DNA from: Kaistia defluvii | GTDB taxonomy: Bacteria > Pseudomonadota > Alphaproteobacteria > Rhizobiales > Kaistiaceae | Reading direction: 5' to 3' | DNA length: 64,000 nt | Assembly: GCF_040548815.1 (NCBI RefSeq) | Contig: NZ_JBEPSM010000003.1 | Coordinates: 186,001 to 250,000 of the forward strand | Shown: positions 45,892 through 55,957 of the stretch, piece after piece | Layout: each line of letters opens with the position of its first letter | Position numbering within the stretch: the first letter of the stretch is position 1 | Program-made: the position numbers and the translations under genes | The notes under the pieces: model-generated | Databases searched by the model: none | Seen by the model: the letters and a program-made list of their open reading frames with translations, nothing else | What the model was told of the DNA's origin: nothing

Positions 45892-46926
45892 TCATTGCAG
45901 CGTGCCGGACTCCGGGGTTTCCGGCACGGGAGGGAATGTCTTGGCCGAGCAGACGGCGATCGTCTCCTGCAGCCGGAGGGTCTGGTCCTCGGCCAGGGTG
46001 CGCGCCATGAAGGCGGCCATCAGCCCCTTGCCGTTCAGATCGTCGAACACGCAGCCGCAATAGCTCTGGCAATCGGCCGCGCTCTTGCCGACGGCGACGC
46101 AGCGATCGGCGCAATCGGCGCGCGCGTCTCTTTCCGCGCCGTTCGGCGCGACGATGGCGGCCAGCGCGAAGAACAAGGCGTAGAGCACCGGCTGGTGGAT
46201 CAGGTAGACGGCGAGCGAATGGCGCCCGCCAAAGGCGAGCCACCGGCCGAGCACGAAGCGCGGCTGCCAGATGGCGATCCGCCGGTCCCAGCCCTGCGAA
46301 ATCGCGAGCTTGGCCAGCGCCATGCCGGCCAGGACCACGCCGAACCAGGGAAAGAGCGGCACATAGTCGAACGAGCCCGGCGGCTTCGGCGCCAGCCCGA
46401 CCCACCAGAGCGCCGGCTGGGCGAACACCTCGCTTCGATAGAGGAAGGGCAGGGCGAAGATGGCGATGGCGGCGAGGAAGACGAGGCGCGGCGGCAGCCG
46501 CAGGAAGGCCAGGCCGAGCACGCTTGCCAGCGCGATCTGGTGCAGGATGCCGAAGAAGATCCACCCTTCCGGCATGACGAAATAGGTTGCGACCGACACC
46601 AGCGCCGCGGCCGCGACGATCATCGCCAGCCGGATCAGATAGGGCCTGGGGCGAAAGCCGTTGCGGGTCGAGAGCACCAGGCTGATGCCGACCAGCATCA
46701 GGAACGAGCCGGCGATGGCGCGGGCGAAGATCACCCAGCCGATCGAGGCGCCGGGATCGAAGCGGACGATATGCAGGAAGGCGACGTCCCACGCGCCATG
46801 GAAGATCGCCATGCAGACCAGCGCCACGCCGCGCGCCACATCGAGGGCGGCGATGCGCGGCGGGCGGGCGATGGCAGTGGAAGCGGCGGCGCGATCGCCC
46901 TGCAGGGCCGCGGTTGCCTCATTCAT
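45892..46926 (-). CDS. DUF1624-like polytopic acyltransferase, Cys-rich tail
   Basis: A 344-residue membrane protein with about eight helices. It starts RIAALDVARGVALVCMAIFHGAWD, typical of DUF1624/heparan-alpha-glucosaminide acetyltransferase-like proteins, and contains GRHSLAVYLIHQPVLYALFF. After the last helix is a soluble tail of about 95 residues with five cysteines (CADRCVAVGKSAADCQSYCGC), probably periplasmic or cytoplasmic and absent from most relatives I know. It may acylate an envelope sugar. ATG 46926 chosen. Confidence 0.8.
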   Translation of the reverse strand: MNEATAALQGDRAAASTAIARPPRIAALDVARGVALVCMAIFHGAWDVAFLHIVRFDPGASIGWVIFARAIAGSFLMLVGISLVLSTRNGFRPRPYLIRLAMIVAAAALVSVATYFVMPEGWIFFGILHQIALASVLGLAFLRLPPRLVFLAAIAIFALPFLYRSEVFAQPALWWVGLAPKPPGSFDYVPLFPWFGVVLAGMALAKLAISQGWDRRIAIWQPRFVLGRWLAFGGRHSLAVYLIHQPVLYALFFALAAIVAPNGAERDARADCADRCVAVGKSAADCQSYCGCVFDDLNGKGLMAAFMARTLAEDQTLRLQETIAVCSAKTFPPVPETPESGTLQ

Positions 46927-47012
46927 GTGCACGCTCCGCCGATTGACGGTTCCCAAGGTCGTGGTGGCCCCATAGTCTCGGCGTCTCGCTTCGTCATGGT
47001 TCAAGGACCCGC

Positions 47013-47987
47013 ATGTCGATCATTCCGATCATCGATCTCTCCGATCCCCAGGGCCCGCGCGCGGTCGCCGATGCCATCGGCCGCACCTGCCGCGAAACGG
47101 GTTTCTTCCTTATTACCGGCCATGGCGCGAACCGCGAAATCGTCGAGCGCGGCTGGCAGGCGGCCCGCGCCTTCTTCGATCGTCCGGTCGAAGAGAAGCT
47201 GACCGCCGTGATGCCCTACCCGGGCTATCCCTATGGCTACAGCCCGGTCAAGGGCGAGACGCTCGCCGCCTCACTCGGCGACGCCAAGCCGGCCGATCTG
47301 AAGGAGACGTTTTCCTTCGGCCCCTCCGCCTTCCAGCGCCTCGACCACAAGCCGGCCGACGACGCCGAAGCCTTCGTGTTCTCGGCCAATCCCTGGCCGC
47401 TCGGCGGCGACGACTTCCGCCTCGCCACCCAGGCCTATTACCGCGAAATGTCGGCCTTGGCCGGCCGGATCATGCGCTTCTTCGCCCTCGCGCTCGATCT
47501 GGAAGAAACCTATTTCGACCGGTTCATCGACCGCGAGGCCAGCGCGCTGCGCCTGCTCAACTATCCCGACCTGACGGAAGATCCCGTCCCCGGCCAGCTT
47601 CGCGCCGGCGTCCATTCCGATTACGGCTCGATCACCATCCTGATGCAGGAAGACGCGCCGGGCGGCCTGGAGGTGAAGGGACTGGACGGCGAATGGCACC
47701 GCGTTCCGGCCATTCCCGACAGCTTCGTCATCAATATCGGCGATCTGATGCAGCGCTGGACGAATGACCAGTGGAAGTCGACGCTGCACCGCGTCACCAT
47801 CCCGCCGCGTGACCTCGGCCGCTCGGCCCGGCGCCAGTCAATGGCCTTTTTCCACCAGCCGAACTGGGACGCGGCCATCGCCTGCATCCCGACCTGCCTC
47901 GAGCCGGGCGAAACGGCGAGCTATCCTCCGGTGGGGTCCGGCGAGTATCTTGCGTCGAAATTCCGCTCGACGGTCGTGAAGGCCTGA
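47013..47987 (+). CDS. Isopenicillin N synthase-family 2OG-Fe(II) oxygenase
   Basis: A 324-residue non-haem iron dioxygenase: N-terminal DIOX_N ([35 protein letters not shown]), Fe ligands in [11 protein letters not shown] (His-x-Asp) and STLHRVT (His), and an Arg/Ser 2OG-binding site RQSMAFF. It is often annotated in bacteria without a known substrate. Confidence 0.92.
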   Translation: MSIIPIIDLSDPQGPRAVADAIGRTCRETGFFLITGHGANREIVERGWQAARAFFDRPVEEKLTAVMPYPGYPYGYSPVKGETLAASLGDAKPADLKETFSFGPSAFQRLDHKPADDAEAFVFSANPWPLGGDDFRLATQAYYREMSALAGRIMRFFALALDLEETYFDRFIDREASALRLLNYPDLTEDPVPGQLRAGVHSDYGSITILMQEDAPGGLEVKGLDGEWHRVPAIPDSFVINIGDLMQRWTNDQWKSTLHRVTIPPRDLGRSARRQSMAFFHQPNWDAAIACIPTCLEPGETASYPPVGSGEYLASKFRSTVVKA

Positions 47988-48099
47988 ACTTCGGGCGGAC
48001 GTGCCAAGGGACCGGCATGGCGTGATTCTTGCGTCATTCCGGTCGGTGCGCCCGCCGCCAACGTCCTGCTGCGAACGCCCATGGAGAGCCCAAAAGCCG

Positions 48100-51000
48100 A
48101 TGTCGATCCTCGCCGCGCTTCGCCACGTCACCCGTTATCGCTATGACCGGCCGGTCCAATTGGGGCCGCAGGTCATCCGGCTGCGTCCCGCCCCGCATTG
48201 CCGCACCAAGGTGCCCAGCTATTCGCTGAAGGTGACGCCGGCCAACCATTTCGTGAACTGGCAGCAGGACCCGCACGGCAACTGGCAGGCGCGTTTCGTC
48301 TTCCCGGAAAAGACCACGGAGTTCGCCATCGAGGTCGATCTGCTGGCGGAGCTCGAGGTCTACAATCCGTTCGATTTCTTCGTCGAGCCCTATGCCGACC
48401 AGTTCCCCTTCGCCTATGAGCCGGCGCTCGCCGAGGAACTGGCCGCCTATCTGGCGCCGGAGCCGGCCGGGCCGCTGCTGACCAATTTCCTGGCATCGAT
48501 CCCGCGCGGGCAGATGCAGATCGTCGATTTCCTCGTCTCGATCAACCAGCGGCTCCAGAACGACATCCGCTATCTGATCCGCATGGAGCCGGGCGTGCAG
48601 ACGCCGGAGGAGACGCTCTCCTCGGCAGCCGGCTCCTGCCGCGACTCCGGCTGGCTGCTGGTGCAGGCGCTGCGCCATCTCGGCCTCGCCGCCCGCTTCG
48701 TCTCCGGCTACCTGATCCAGCTGAAGCCCGACGTTGCCGCCCTCGACGGCCCCTCCGGCACCAAGGTCGATTTCACCGACCTGCACGCCTGGGCCGAGGT
48801 CTATGTGCCGGGCGCCGGCTGGATCGGCATGGATCCGACCTCGGGCCTGTTCACCGGCGAAGGGCATCTTCCGCTCTGCGCCACGCCGCATTTCCGCTCG
48901 GCGGCGCCGATCACCGGCTCGTTCATCGCCGATCCGGGCACCGAGACCTCGTTCGAATTCGAGATGACGGTCAACCGCGTCGCCGAGAATCCGCGCGTGA
49001 CGCTGCCCTTCTCCGACGACAGCTGGGCGGCGCTCGACGCGCTCGGCCATCGGGTCGACGCCGATCTCAAGGCGAACGATGTCCGCCTGACCATGGGCGG
49101 CGAGCCGACTTTCGTGTCGATCGACGATTACCAGGCCGAGGAATGGAACACGGAAGCCGTGGGTCCGACCAAGCGCGACCGCGCCGACGACCTGATCCGC
49201 CGGCTGCGCGAGCGTTTCGCGCCGGGCGGGTTCCTGCATTACGGCCAGGGCAAATGGTATCCGGGCGAGAGCCTGCCGCGCTGGACCTTCGCGCTCTACT
49301 GGCGCAAGGATGGCAAGCCGATCTGGCGCGATTCCAGCCTGATCGCCGCCGAGGCCGACGACCTCAACGCGACCCCGGCGCAGGCCGGTGCGCTGCTGGC
49401 CGATCTCTCGGAGCGGCTGGGCATTTCGGCCGACCATGTCGTGCCGGCCTATGAGGATCCGGCGCACTGGATCCTCAAGGAAGCCGAGCTGCCGGAAAAC
49501 GTCACCCCGCTTGATTCCAAGCTCGACGACCCGGAGGCCCGCGCCCGCATCGTCCGCGTGTTCGAGCGCGGCCTGACCGAGCCTTCCGGCTATATCCTGC
49601 CGGTGCAGCGCTGGCAGGCCGAGGCCGCGCCCGACAAGCGCTGGATGTCGGAGAAATGGCCGCTGCGGCGCGGCAAGATGTTCCTGGTGCCCGGCGACAG
49701 CCCGGTCGGCTTCCGCCTGCCGCTGTCCTCGCTGCCCTTCGTCCCGGTCTCGTCCTATCCCTTCATCGTCCAGCGCGATCCCGGAGCCGTCAGCGGACCG
49801 CTGCCCGATCCCGAGGTCTTGGCCGGTCGCGATCGCGCGGGCCATGAAGCCCTCGCCCGGCAGGAGGAACTGGCCCGCCATCTGGCCGGCGCCGGATCGG
49901 AGGACGCCGAATCCGAGCGCGGCGAGCAGGTCGAGCAATTCCTGACCGAGGGCGAGACGGTGCGCACCGCGCTGTCGGTCGAACCGCGCGACGGCAGGCT
50001 TTGCGTCTTCATGCCGCCGACCGAGAAGCTCGAGGATTATCTGGAGTTGCTCGCCTCGCTGGAGGAGAGCGCCCGCGCGCTCGGCCTCGCCGTGCATGTC
50101 GAGGGCTATCCGCCGCCGATCGATCCGCGCATGGACGTGATCAAGGTGACGCCGGACCCCGGCGTCATCGAGGTCAACGTGCAGCCGGCGGGCGACTGGA
50201 CCGAATGCGTCGCCATCACCCGCGACCTCTATGAGGAAGCCCGGCTGTCGCGGCTCGGCACCGAGAAGTTCATGACCGACGGCCGCCACACCGGCACCGG
50301 CGGCGGCAACCATGTCGTGGTCGGCGGCGCCCATCCGGCCGATAGCCCTTTCCTGCGCCGGCCCGACCTGCTGAAGAGCCTGGTGCTTTACTGGCAGCGC
50401 CACCCGTCGCTTTCCTATCTGTTCTCCGGCCTGTTCATCGGCCCGACCAGCCAGGCGCCCCGCATCGACGAGGCCCGGCACGACGCGCTCTATGAGCTGG
50501 AGATCGCCATGGCCAGCGTGCCGGCGCCCGGCTATGGCACCCCGCCGCCGCCCTGGCTCGTCGACCGGCTGTTCCGCAACCTGCTGACCGACGTCACCGG
50601 CAATACGCATCGCTCCGAGATCTGCATCGACAAGCTCTATTCGCCGGACGGTCCGACCGGCCGGCTGGGCCTGGTCGAGTTCCGTTCCTTCGAGATGCCG
50701 CCGGATTACCGCATGAGCCTGGCGCAGCAATTGCTGGTGCGGGCGCTGATCTCGATGTTCTGGAACAACCCGCAGCACGGCCTGCTGACCCGCTGGGGCA
50801 CGCAGCTGCATGACCGCTTCATGCTGCCCCATTTTGTCTGGGCGGATTTCCTCGACGTGCTCGGCGACCTGCAGCGGGCCGGCTATGCCTTCGATCCCGT
50901 CTGGTTCGAGGCGCAGCGCGAGTTCCGCTTCCCCTTCGTCGGCCGCATCCAGCAGCAGGGCGTCAAGCTGGAGCTGCGCCAGGCGCTGGAGCCCTGGCAT

Positions 51001-51477
51001 GTGCTGGGCGAGGAGGGTGCGATCGGCGGCACCGTGCGCTATGTCGATTCCTCGGTCGAGCGCATGCAGGTGGAGGTCGAAGGCCTCGACCCGCGCCGGC
51101 ATGTCGTTTCCTGCAATGGCCGCCGCGTGCCGATGGCGTCCACCGGAACGGCGGGTAAGTTCGTGGCCGGCGTGCGCTACAAGGCGTGGCAGCCGGCGCG
51201 CGGCCTGCACCCGACCATTCCCGCCCACGCGCCGCTCACCTTCGACATCGTCGACAGCTGGTCGCAGCGCTCGCTGGGCGGCTGCGTCTATCACGTCGCC
51301 CATCCGGGCGGCCGCAGCTACGACACCTTCCCGGTCAATTCCTATGAGGCGGAAGCCCGCCGTCTGGCGCGCTTCGAGGCGATCGGCCACACGGCCGGCC
51401 ACTTCATGCCGCAGGCGGAGACCGGTTCGCCGGAGTTCCCGATGACGCTCGACCTCCGCCGCCCGGCCAATCTTTGA
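48100..51477 (+). CDS. Transglutaminase-DUF2126 fusion protein
   Basis: An 1125-residue protein. Residues about 1-270 form a transglutaminase/BTLCP cysteine-protease fold with Cys180 (AGSCRDSG), His229 (DLHAWAEV) and Asp245 (MDPTSG). The rest is DUF2126, beginning [16 protein letters not shown], with [10 protein letters not shown] and [30 protein letters not shown]2126 is predicted to be a glutamine-synthetase-like COOH-NH2 ligase. It starts a three-gene group with an ATP-grasp-alpha-E protein and a second transglutaminase, a conserved association proposed to make or cut isopeptide/peptide bonds. Product unknown. ATG 48100 chosen. Confidence 0.92.
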   Translation: MSILAALRHVTRYRYDRPVQLGPQVIRLRPAPHCRTKVPSYSLKVTPANHFVNWQQDPHGNWQARFVFPEKTTEFAIEVDLLAELEVYNPFDFFVEPYADQFPFAYEPALAEELAAYLAPEPAGPLLTNFLASIPRGQMQIVDFLVSINQRLQNDIRYLIRMEPGVQTPEETLSSAAGSCRDSGWLLVQALRHLGLAARFVSGYLIQLKPDVAALDGPSGTKVDFTDLHAWAEVYVPGAGWIGMDPTSGLFTGEGHLPLCATPHFRSAAPITGSFIADPGTETSFEFEMTVNRVAENPRVTLPFSDDSWAALDALGHRVDADLKANDVRLTMGGEPTFVSIDDYQAEEWNTEAVGPTKRDRADDLIRRLRERFAPGGFLHYGQGKWYPGESLPRWTFALYWRKDGKPIWRDSSLIAAEADDLNATPAQAGALLADLSERLGISADHVVPAYEDPAHWILKEAELPENVTPLDSKLDDPEARARIVRVFERGLTEPSGYILPVQRWQAEAAPDKRWMSEKWPLRRGKMFLVPGDSPVGFRLPLSSLPFVPVSSYPFIVQRDPGAVSGPLPDPEVLAGRDRAGHEALARQEELARHLAGAGSEDAESERGEQVEQFLTEGETVRTALSVEPRDGRLCVFMPPTEKLEDYLELLASLEESARALGLAVHVEGYPPPIDPRMDVIKVTPDPGVIEVNVQPAGDWTECVAITRDLYEEARLSRLGTEKFMTDGRHTGTGGGNHVVVGGAHPADSPFLRRPDLLKSLVLYWQRHPSLSYLFSGLFIGPTSQAPRIDEARHDALYELEIAMASVPAPGYGTPPPPWLVDRLFRNLLTDVTGNTHRSEICIDKLYSPDGPTGRLGLVEFRSFEMPPDYRMSLAQQLLVRALISMFWNNPQHGLLTRWGTQLHDRFMLPHFVWADFLDVLGDLQRAGYAFDPVWFEAQREFRFPFVGRIQQQGVKLELRQALEPWHVLGEEGAIGGTVRYVDSSVERMQVEVEGLDPRRHVVSCNGRRVPMASTGTAGKFVAGVRYKAWQPARGLHPTIPAHAPLTFDIVDSWSQRSLGGCVYHVAHPGGRSYDTFPVNSYEAEARRLARFEAIGHTAGHFMPQAETGSPEFPMTLDLRRPANL

Positions 51478-51518
51478 TGGCGGTCCGGAAAGTCCTGATG
51501 CGAGGACTGCCCTTTCAC

Positions 51519-51535
51519 CTCTCCCTGAGGGAGAG
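51519..51535. repeat. Short palindrome CTCTCCCTGAGGGAGAG
   Basis: A 17-bp perfect palindrome in the gap before the ATP-grasp gene. The same 17 bp recurs at 60679-60695. Confidence 0.6.
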
Positions 51536-51567
51536 AAGCACCACGTCGCCCTTGCGCAGGATTGCCG

Positions 51568-54084
51568 ATGCCCGTGACGCGTAAGGAAACGCTGCGCCGC
51601 AGCAAGGTCGCGGCCGACCGGGCGGAGCGGCTGATCGCCCACTACCGGCCGCTGCCCGGCATCGCCGACGAGTTCATCGGCGCCGATGGCAGCATCCGGC
51701 CGCATTGGATGCGCTTCGTCGAATCGATGGCCGAGCTGGGCCCGAGCGAAGTGCAGCACCGTTTCGGCCAGGCCGACCGCCATCTCGCCGATTCCGGCGT
51801 CGTCTTCCGCGTCTATGGCGCGGAGAATGGCGACGAGCGGCCCTGGCCGCTGTCGCATGTGCCGTTCCTGATCGAGCCGAAGGAATGGGCCCGCCTCGAA
51901 GCCGGCCTGATCCAGCGTGCCAAGCTGCTCGACGCGATTCTGGGCGATGCCTATGGCGAGGGGCGGCTCGCCGCCGATGGCGCGCTGCCGGCGGCGATCA
52001 TTGCCGGCAGTCCGGAATATCTGCGCCCGCTGGTCGGCGCCGAGCCGGTCGGCGGCCATCATCTGCGTTTCTACGCCGTCGATGTCGGCCGTGGTCCCGA
52101 CGGGCGCTGGTGGGTCGTGTCCGACCGCACCCAGGCGCCATCCGGCGCCGGCTACGCGCTGGAAAACCGAATCGCCCTGTCCCGCGCGCTGCCCGACCTC
52201 TATCGCAGCTTCAACGTCGAGCGGCTGGCCGGCTTCTTCCAGGCGTTTCGAACCGGGCTGAACCGGCTGAACCGGCATGAGGAAACCCGCGTCGCGCTGC
52301 TGACGCCGGGCCCGCTCAACGAGACCTATTTCGAGCACGCCTATCTGGCCCGCTATCTCGGCTTCGTCCTGGTCGAGGGCGAGGACCTCACGGTGCGCGA
52401 CGACACCGTCTACATGCGTACCATTTCCGGCCTGAAGCGGGCCGATGTGCTGTTGCGCCGCCTCGACGCCGATTTCGCCGATCCGCTGGAACTGAACCCC
52501 GCCTCGCGGCTCGGCGTGCCGGGCCTGGCCGGCGCGGTGCGCCAGCGCAATGTGGCGATCGCCAATGCGCTGGGCTCCGGCCTGGTCGAGGCGCGGGCCA
52601 TTCTGGGTTTCCTGCCCGGCCTCTCCCGTCGCATCCTCGGCGAAGACCTGATCCTGCCGAATGTCGCCACCTGGTGGTGCGGGCAGACGCTCGAGCGCGA
52701 CCATGTCGTGGCCGAGTTCGACCGCATGGTGATCGCGCCGGCGCTCGGCGCCAGCGTGCCCGGCTTGCTCGATCGCGGCGCGGTGCTCGGCGCCACCATC
52801 GATCCCGATCGCAAGGCCGCCCTGATTCGCGCCATCGGCCGGCGCGGCACGGATTTCGTGGGCCAGGAAGCGGTCAAGCTCTCGACCACGCCGGTCTGGC
52901 GCGGCGAGGGCGACAGCGCCCGGCTGGAGCCCCGCCCCTCGATCCTCCGCCTCTATGTGGCGCGCACGAATGACGGCTGGACGGTGATGCCCGGCGGCTT
53001 CTGCCGGGTTTCCGACCAGCCCGACGCCCGCGCCGTTACCCTGCACCAGGGCGGCGCTTCGGCCGATGTCTGGGTGCTGTCTGACAAGCCGGTGGCGGAG
53101 ACGACGCTGCTTGCCTCGCCCGACAAGGTTGCGCTGCAGCGCATGACGCAGACGCTGCCCAGCCGGGCGGCGGAAAACCTGTTCTGGCTCGGCCGCTATG
53201 TCGAGCGCACCGAGGCGACGCTGCGCATCGTGCGCGCCATCGCCGGCCGGCATATCGGCGCGGAATATGACGGCGAGGCGGTGATCGCCCAGCTCGACGC
53301 GACGCTCTCCTCCGCCGGATCGATCGGCGACACCGACGAGGACGCGACCCCGACCGAGCGCGCCCTCGCCATGCTGACCGACCGCAGCGATTTCAACACG
53401 GTGCCGCGCCTCGCCCAGGCCTCGCGCCGGGCGGCTTCCGTCATCCGCGACCGCCTGTCGCCCGACGCCTGGCGCACGGTCGCAGATCTCGAAGTGCTGC
53501 TGAACCAGCCGCTGGAGGCGCAGACCGACAGCGACATGCTGGAGCGCGCCAATGCGGCGCTGCGGCTGATCGCGGCCTTTTCCGGCCTGGTGCAGGAAAA
53601 CATGGTGCGCCAGCAGGGTTGGCGCTTCCTGGAGACCGGTCGCCGCATCGAGCGCGGCCTCGCCATTGCCCGCGCCGCGCGCTTCTGCGGCCTCTCGGGC
53701 AAGGCCGGCGAACTCGACGCGCTGCTCGAACTCGCCGACAGCCAGATCACCTATCGCATCCGCTATGTGATGCTGGCCGCGCGCGTGCCGGTGGTCGACC
53801 TCGTGCTGCTCGACGGCGGCAATCCGCGCGCGCTCGCCTTCCAGGCCGAGAGGATCCGGCAATTGCTGGCCGACATGCCGGCGCATGCCCCGGCCGGGCT
53901 GCTGGGACCTGCCGACCGGCTGGCAACCCGGCTCGCCGCCGAACTGGGCACGGCCGATGCCGCCGCCCTCGATGCCGACGACCTGATCGGCTTCGAGCAG
54001 ACCTTGATGAAGATCTCCGACGAGGTGGCGCTCGCCTATTTCACCCACCGGCGCGCCGCCGACCCGGTCGATGGCGGGGAATGA
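51568..54084 (+). CDS. Circularly permuted ATP-grasp / alpha-E protein
   Basis: An 838-residue protein. Residues about 1-470 are circularly permuted type 2 ATP-grasp (FLIEPKEWARLEAGLIQRAKLLDAIL, GPLNETYFEHAYLARYLGFVLVEGEDL, GEDLILPNVATWWCG), and the last 320 residues are an alpha-E domain (ENLFWLGRYVERTEATLRIVRAI). ATP-grasp enzymes couple ATP to carboxylate-amine ligation; the alpha-E partner is uncharacterised. It overlaps the next transglutaminase by 4 nt (ATGA). ATG 51568 chosen; TTG 51562 is in frame. Confidence 0.92.
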   Translation: MPVTRKETLRRSKVAADRAERLIAHYRPLPGIADEFIGADGSIRPHWMRFVESMAELGPSEVQHRFGQADRHLADSGVVFRVYGAENGDERPWPLSHVPFLIEPKEWARLEAGLIQRAKLLDAILGDAYGEGRLAADGALPAAIIAGSPEYLRPLVGAEPVGGHHLRFYAVDVGRGPDGRWWVVSDRTQAPSGAGYALENRIALSRALPDLYRSFNVERLAGFFQAFRTGLNRLNRHEETRVALLTPGPLNETYFEHAYLARYLGFVLVEGEDLTVRDDTVYMRTISGLKRADVLLRRLDADFADPLELNPASRLGVPGLAGAVRQRNVAIANALGSGLVEARAILGFLPGLSRRILGEDLILPNVATWWCGQTLERDHVVAEFDRMVIAPALGASVPGLLDRGAVLGATIDPDRKAALIRAIGRRGTDFVGQEAVKLSTTPVWRGEGDSARLEPRPSILRLYVARTNDGWTVMPGGFCRVSDQPDARAVTLHQGGASADVWVLSDKPVAETTLLASPDKVALQRMTQTLPSRAAENLFWLGRYVERTEATLRIVRAIAGRHIGAEYDGEAVIAQLDATLSSAGSIGDTDEDATPTERALAMLTDRSDFNTVPRLAQASRRAASVIRDRLSPDAWRTVADLEVLLNQPLEAQTDSDMLERANAALRLIAAFSGLVQENMVRQQGWRFLETGRRIERGLAIARAARFCGLSGKAGELDALLELADSQITYRIRYVMLAARVPVVDLVLLDGGNPRALAFQAERIRQLLADMPAHAPAGLLGPADRLATRLAAELGTADAAALDADDLIGFEQTLMKISDEVALAYFTHRRAADPVDGGE

Positions 54085-54980
54085 CCATGCTCTACGACAT
54101 CCGCCAGACCACCCGTTACACCTATGCCTCGCCGGTGCCCTTCTCGCGCCAGGTGCTGCGCCTTCTGCCCGTCGCCCGCAAGGGCCAGCGGGTCGTCGCC
54201 GCCGACCTCGTCATCACGCCGGAGCCGACCGAGCGGCAGGACGGCTTCGATTTCTTTGGCAATCGCATCACCACCGTCGCCTTCGCCTTTCCGCATGAGG
54301 AGCTGACCCTGGAGACGCGCGCCCGCGTCGCCGTTGACGCCGGCGACAAGCGCGACAGCGAGGCGACGCCAAGCTGGGAGCAGATCCGCCGCCAGGCCGT
54401 CGCCGAAGCGGATCTCGGGCCGCTGTCGCCGGTGCATTTCCTGTTCGCCAGCCGCATCATCGCCATCGACGACGCGATCGCCGCCTATGCGGTGGCAAGC
54501 TTCCCCGCCGGCCGGCCGATCCTGGCCGCGGCGTTCGATCTCACCTGCCGGATCAAGGCAGATTTCGCCTACGACCCCGAGGCGACGGATGTCACGACGC
54601 TGCCGGCCGACGCCTTCGCCAAGCGGGCCGGCGTCTGCCAGGACTTTGCGCATGTGATGATTGCCGGCCTGCGCACGCTGGGGCTGCCGGCCGCCTATGT
54701 CAGCGGCTTCCTGCGCACGCTGCCGCCGCCCGGCCAGCCGCGGCTGGAAGGGGCGGATGCCACCCATGCCTGGGTCGCCGTGTGGTGCGGCCGCGAGGCC
54801 GGGTGGATCGGGCTCGATCCCACCAATGGCGTCGTCGCGGCCGAGGATCACGTCGTGCTGGCGCTGGGGCGCGATTACTCCGATGCGGCGCCTGTGGACG
54901 GCATCATCGTCATCTCTGGCGACCACCAGCTGGATGTCGAGGTCGACGTGCTCGCCATCTCCGGCTCCGATGCCGGATAA
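54081..54980 (+). CDS. Transglutaminase-like family protein
   Basis: A 299-residue protein with an N-terminal beta domain (MLYDIRQTTRYTYASPVPFSRQVL) and a transglutaminase core: Cys186 (AGVCQDFAH), His229 (ATHAWVAV), Asp246 (GLDPTNG). It is translationally coupled to the ATP-grasp-alpha-E gene. Members may act as peptidases or amide-forming enzymes in the same pathway. Confidence 0.93.
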   Translation: MTMLYDIRQTTRYTYASPVPFSRQVLRLLPVARKGQRVVAADLVITPEPTERQDGFDFFGNRITTVAFAFPHEELTLETRARVAVDAGDKRDSEATPSWEQIRRQAVAEADLGPLSPVHFLFASRIIAIDDAIAAYAVASFPAGRPILAAAFDLTCRIKADFAYDPEATDVTTLPADAFAKRAGVCQDFAHVMIAGLRTLGLPAAYVSGFLRTLPPPGQPRLEGADATHAWVAVWCGREAGWIGLDPTNGVVAAEDHVVLALGRDYSDAAPVDGIIVISGDHQLDVEVDVLAISGSDAG

Positions 54981-55185
54981 CATCAATCCGGGACCGAATT
55001 CGCCGGGCGAGCGGGACAGGCTGGTATTTCTCGACGGCACACGGTATCAGGACGAATGCAATTCCCTGCCGCCTTGGCTTGCGGGATCGGTTGTCATGTC
55101 TGCCGCAAACGCTTCGACGTCGTTGCAAATGTGCAGGCTTGCTCCGATATGCGAGAGCCATTCTAGATAGGATTACGTGACCGTC

Positions 55186-55467
55186 ATGTCTTCCACGTTC
55201 GACGTCGTCGCCGATGTGATCGCCCAGACCAGCGAAATTCCGCGCGAGAAGATCACCCCTGAATCCCACGCCATCGACGATCTGGGCATCGACAGCCTCG
55301 ATTTCCTCGACATCGTGTTCGCCCTCGACAAGAAGTTCGGGATCAAGATCCCGCTCGAGCAGTGGACCCAGGAAGTCAATGCCGGCAAGGCTTCGGTCGA
55401 GGATTACTTCCTCCTGAAGAATCTCTGCGCGCATATCGACGACCTGGTCGCCAAGAAGAACGCCTGA
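55186..55467 (+). CDS. acpXL: Specialised acyl carrier protein AcpXL
   Basis: A 93-residue ACP. The 4'-phosphopantetheine site is [14 protein letters not shown] (Ser), and the long C-terminal part [34 protein letters not shown] is diagnostic of AcpXL, which carries the very-long-chain (C28) hydroxy fatty acid for lipid A. GTG 55177 is an alternative start. First gene of the cluster. Confidence 0.96.
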   Translation: MSSTFDVVADVIAQTSEIPREKITPESHAIDDLGIDSLDFLDIVFALDKKFGIKIPLEQWTQEVNAGKASVEDYFLLKNLCAHIDDLVAKKNA

Positions 55468-55489
55468 CAGGATCGGCGTCGAAGCCATC

Positions 55490-55957
55490 ATGCGTCTCGA
55501 ATATTTTCAGATGATTGATCGCATCGTCGATTTCGACGCTGCGGCCGGTCGTATTCATGCCAAGGCTTTCGTCCCCGAGACGAGCCCGGTGTTCGAAGGT
55601 CACTTTCCCGGCTATCCGATCCTGCCGGGCGTGCTGCTGATCGAGACCATGGCGCAGGCTTCCGGCTTCCTGATCCTCGGCCTGAACGGCCTCTCGCGCA
55701 TGCCGTTCTTCGCCGGCAGCAAGAAGGCCAAGTTCCGCAAGTTCATCGAGCCCGGCGCCGAGCTCGACGTCTATGCGACGCTGACGCATGACGGTTCCGG
55801 CTTTGCCGTGACCGAGGCGAAGATCGAGTCGGATGGCCCGGTCTGCGATGCGGAACTGACGCTGCGCGTCATGGATTTCCCGGCCCCGGAACTGGTCGAG
55901 AACATGCGCGAGCGGGTGCGGCAGATCGGCCTGACGCCGGTCGGAGATATGGTATGA
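55490..55957 (+). CDS. fabZ: 3-hydroxyacyl-ACP dehydratase of the VLCFA cluster
   Basis: A 155-residue hotdog-fold dehydratase: EGHFPGYPILPGVLLIE with catalytic His38 and Glu52. It is the FabZXL step of very-long-chain fatty acid elongation on AcpXL. It overlaps the next ketosynthase gene by 4 nt. Confidence 0.93.
   Translation: MRLEYFQMIDRIVDFDAAAGRIHAKAFVPETSPVFEGHFPGYPILPGVLLIETMAQASGFLILGLNGLSRMPFFAGSKKAKFRKFIEPGAELDVYATLTHDGSGFAVTEAKIESDGPVCDAELTLRVMDFPAPELVENMRERVRQIGLTPVGDMV

Noticed and set aside
48034..54048. A 2004-codon open frame on the minus strand
   Set aside because: It is antisense to the transglutaminase and ATP-grasp genes, whose catalytic motifs are clear. Its composition (G, A, D, R rich, no domains) is what GC-rich codon bias produces in the shadow frame.
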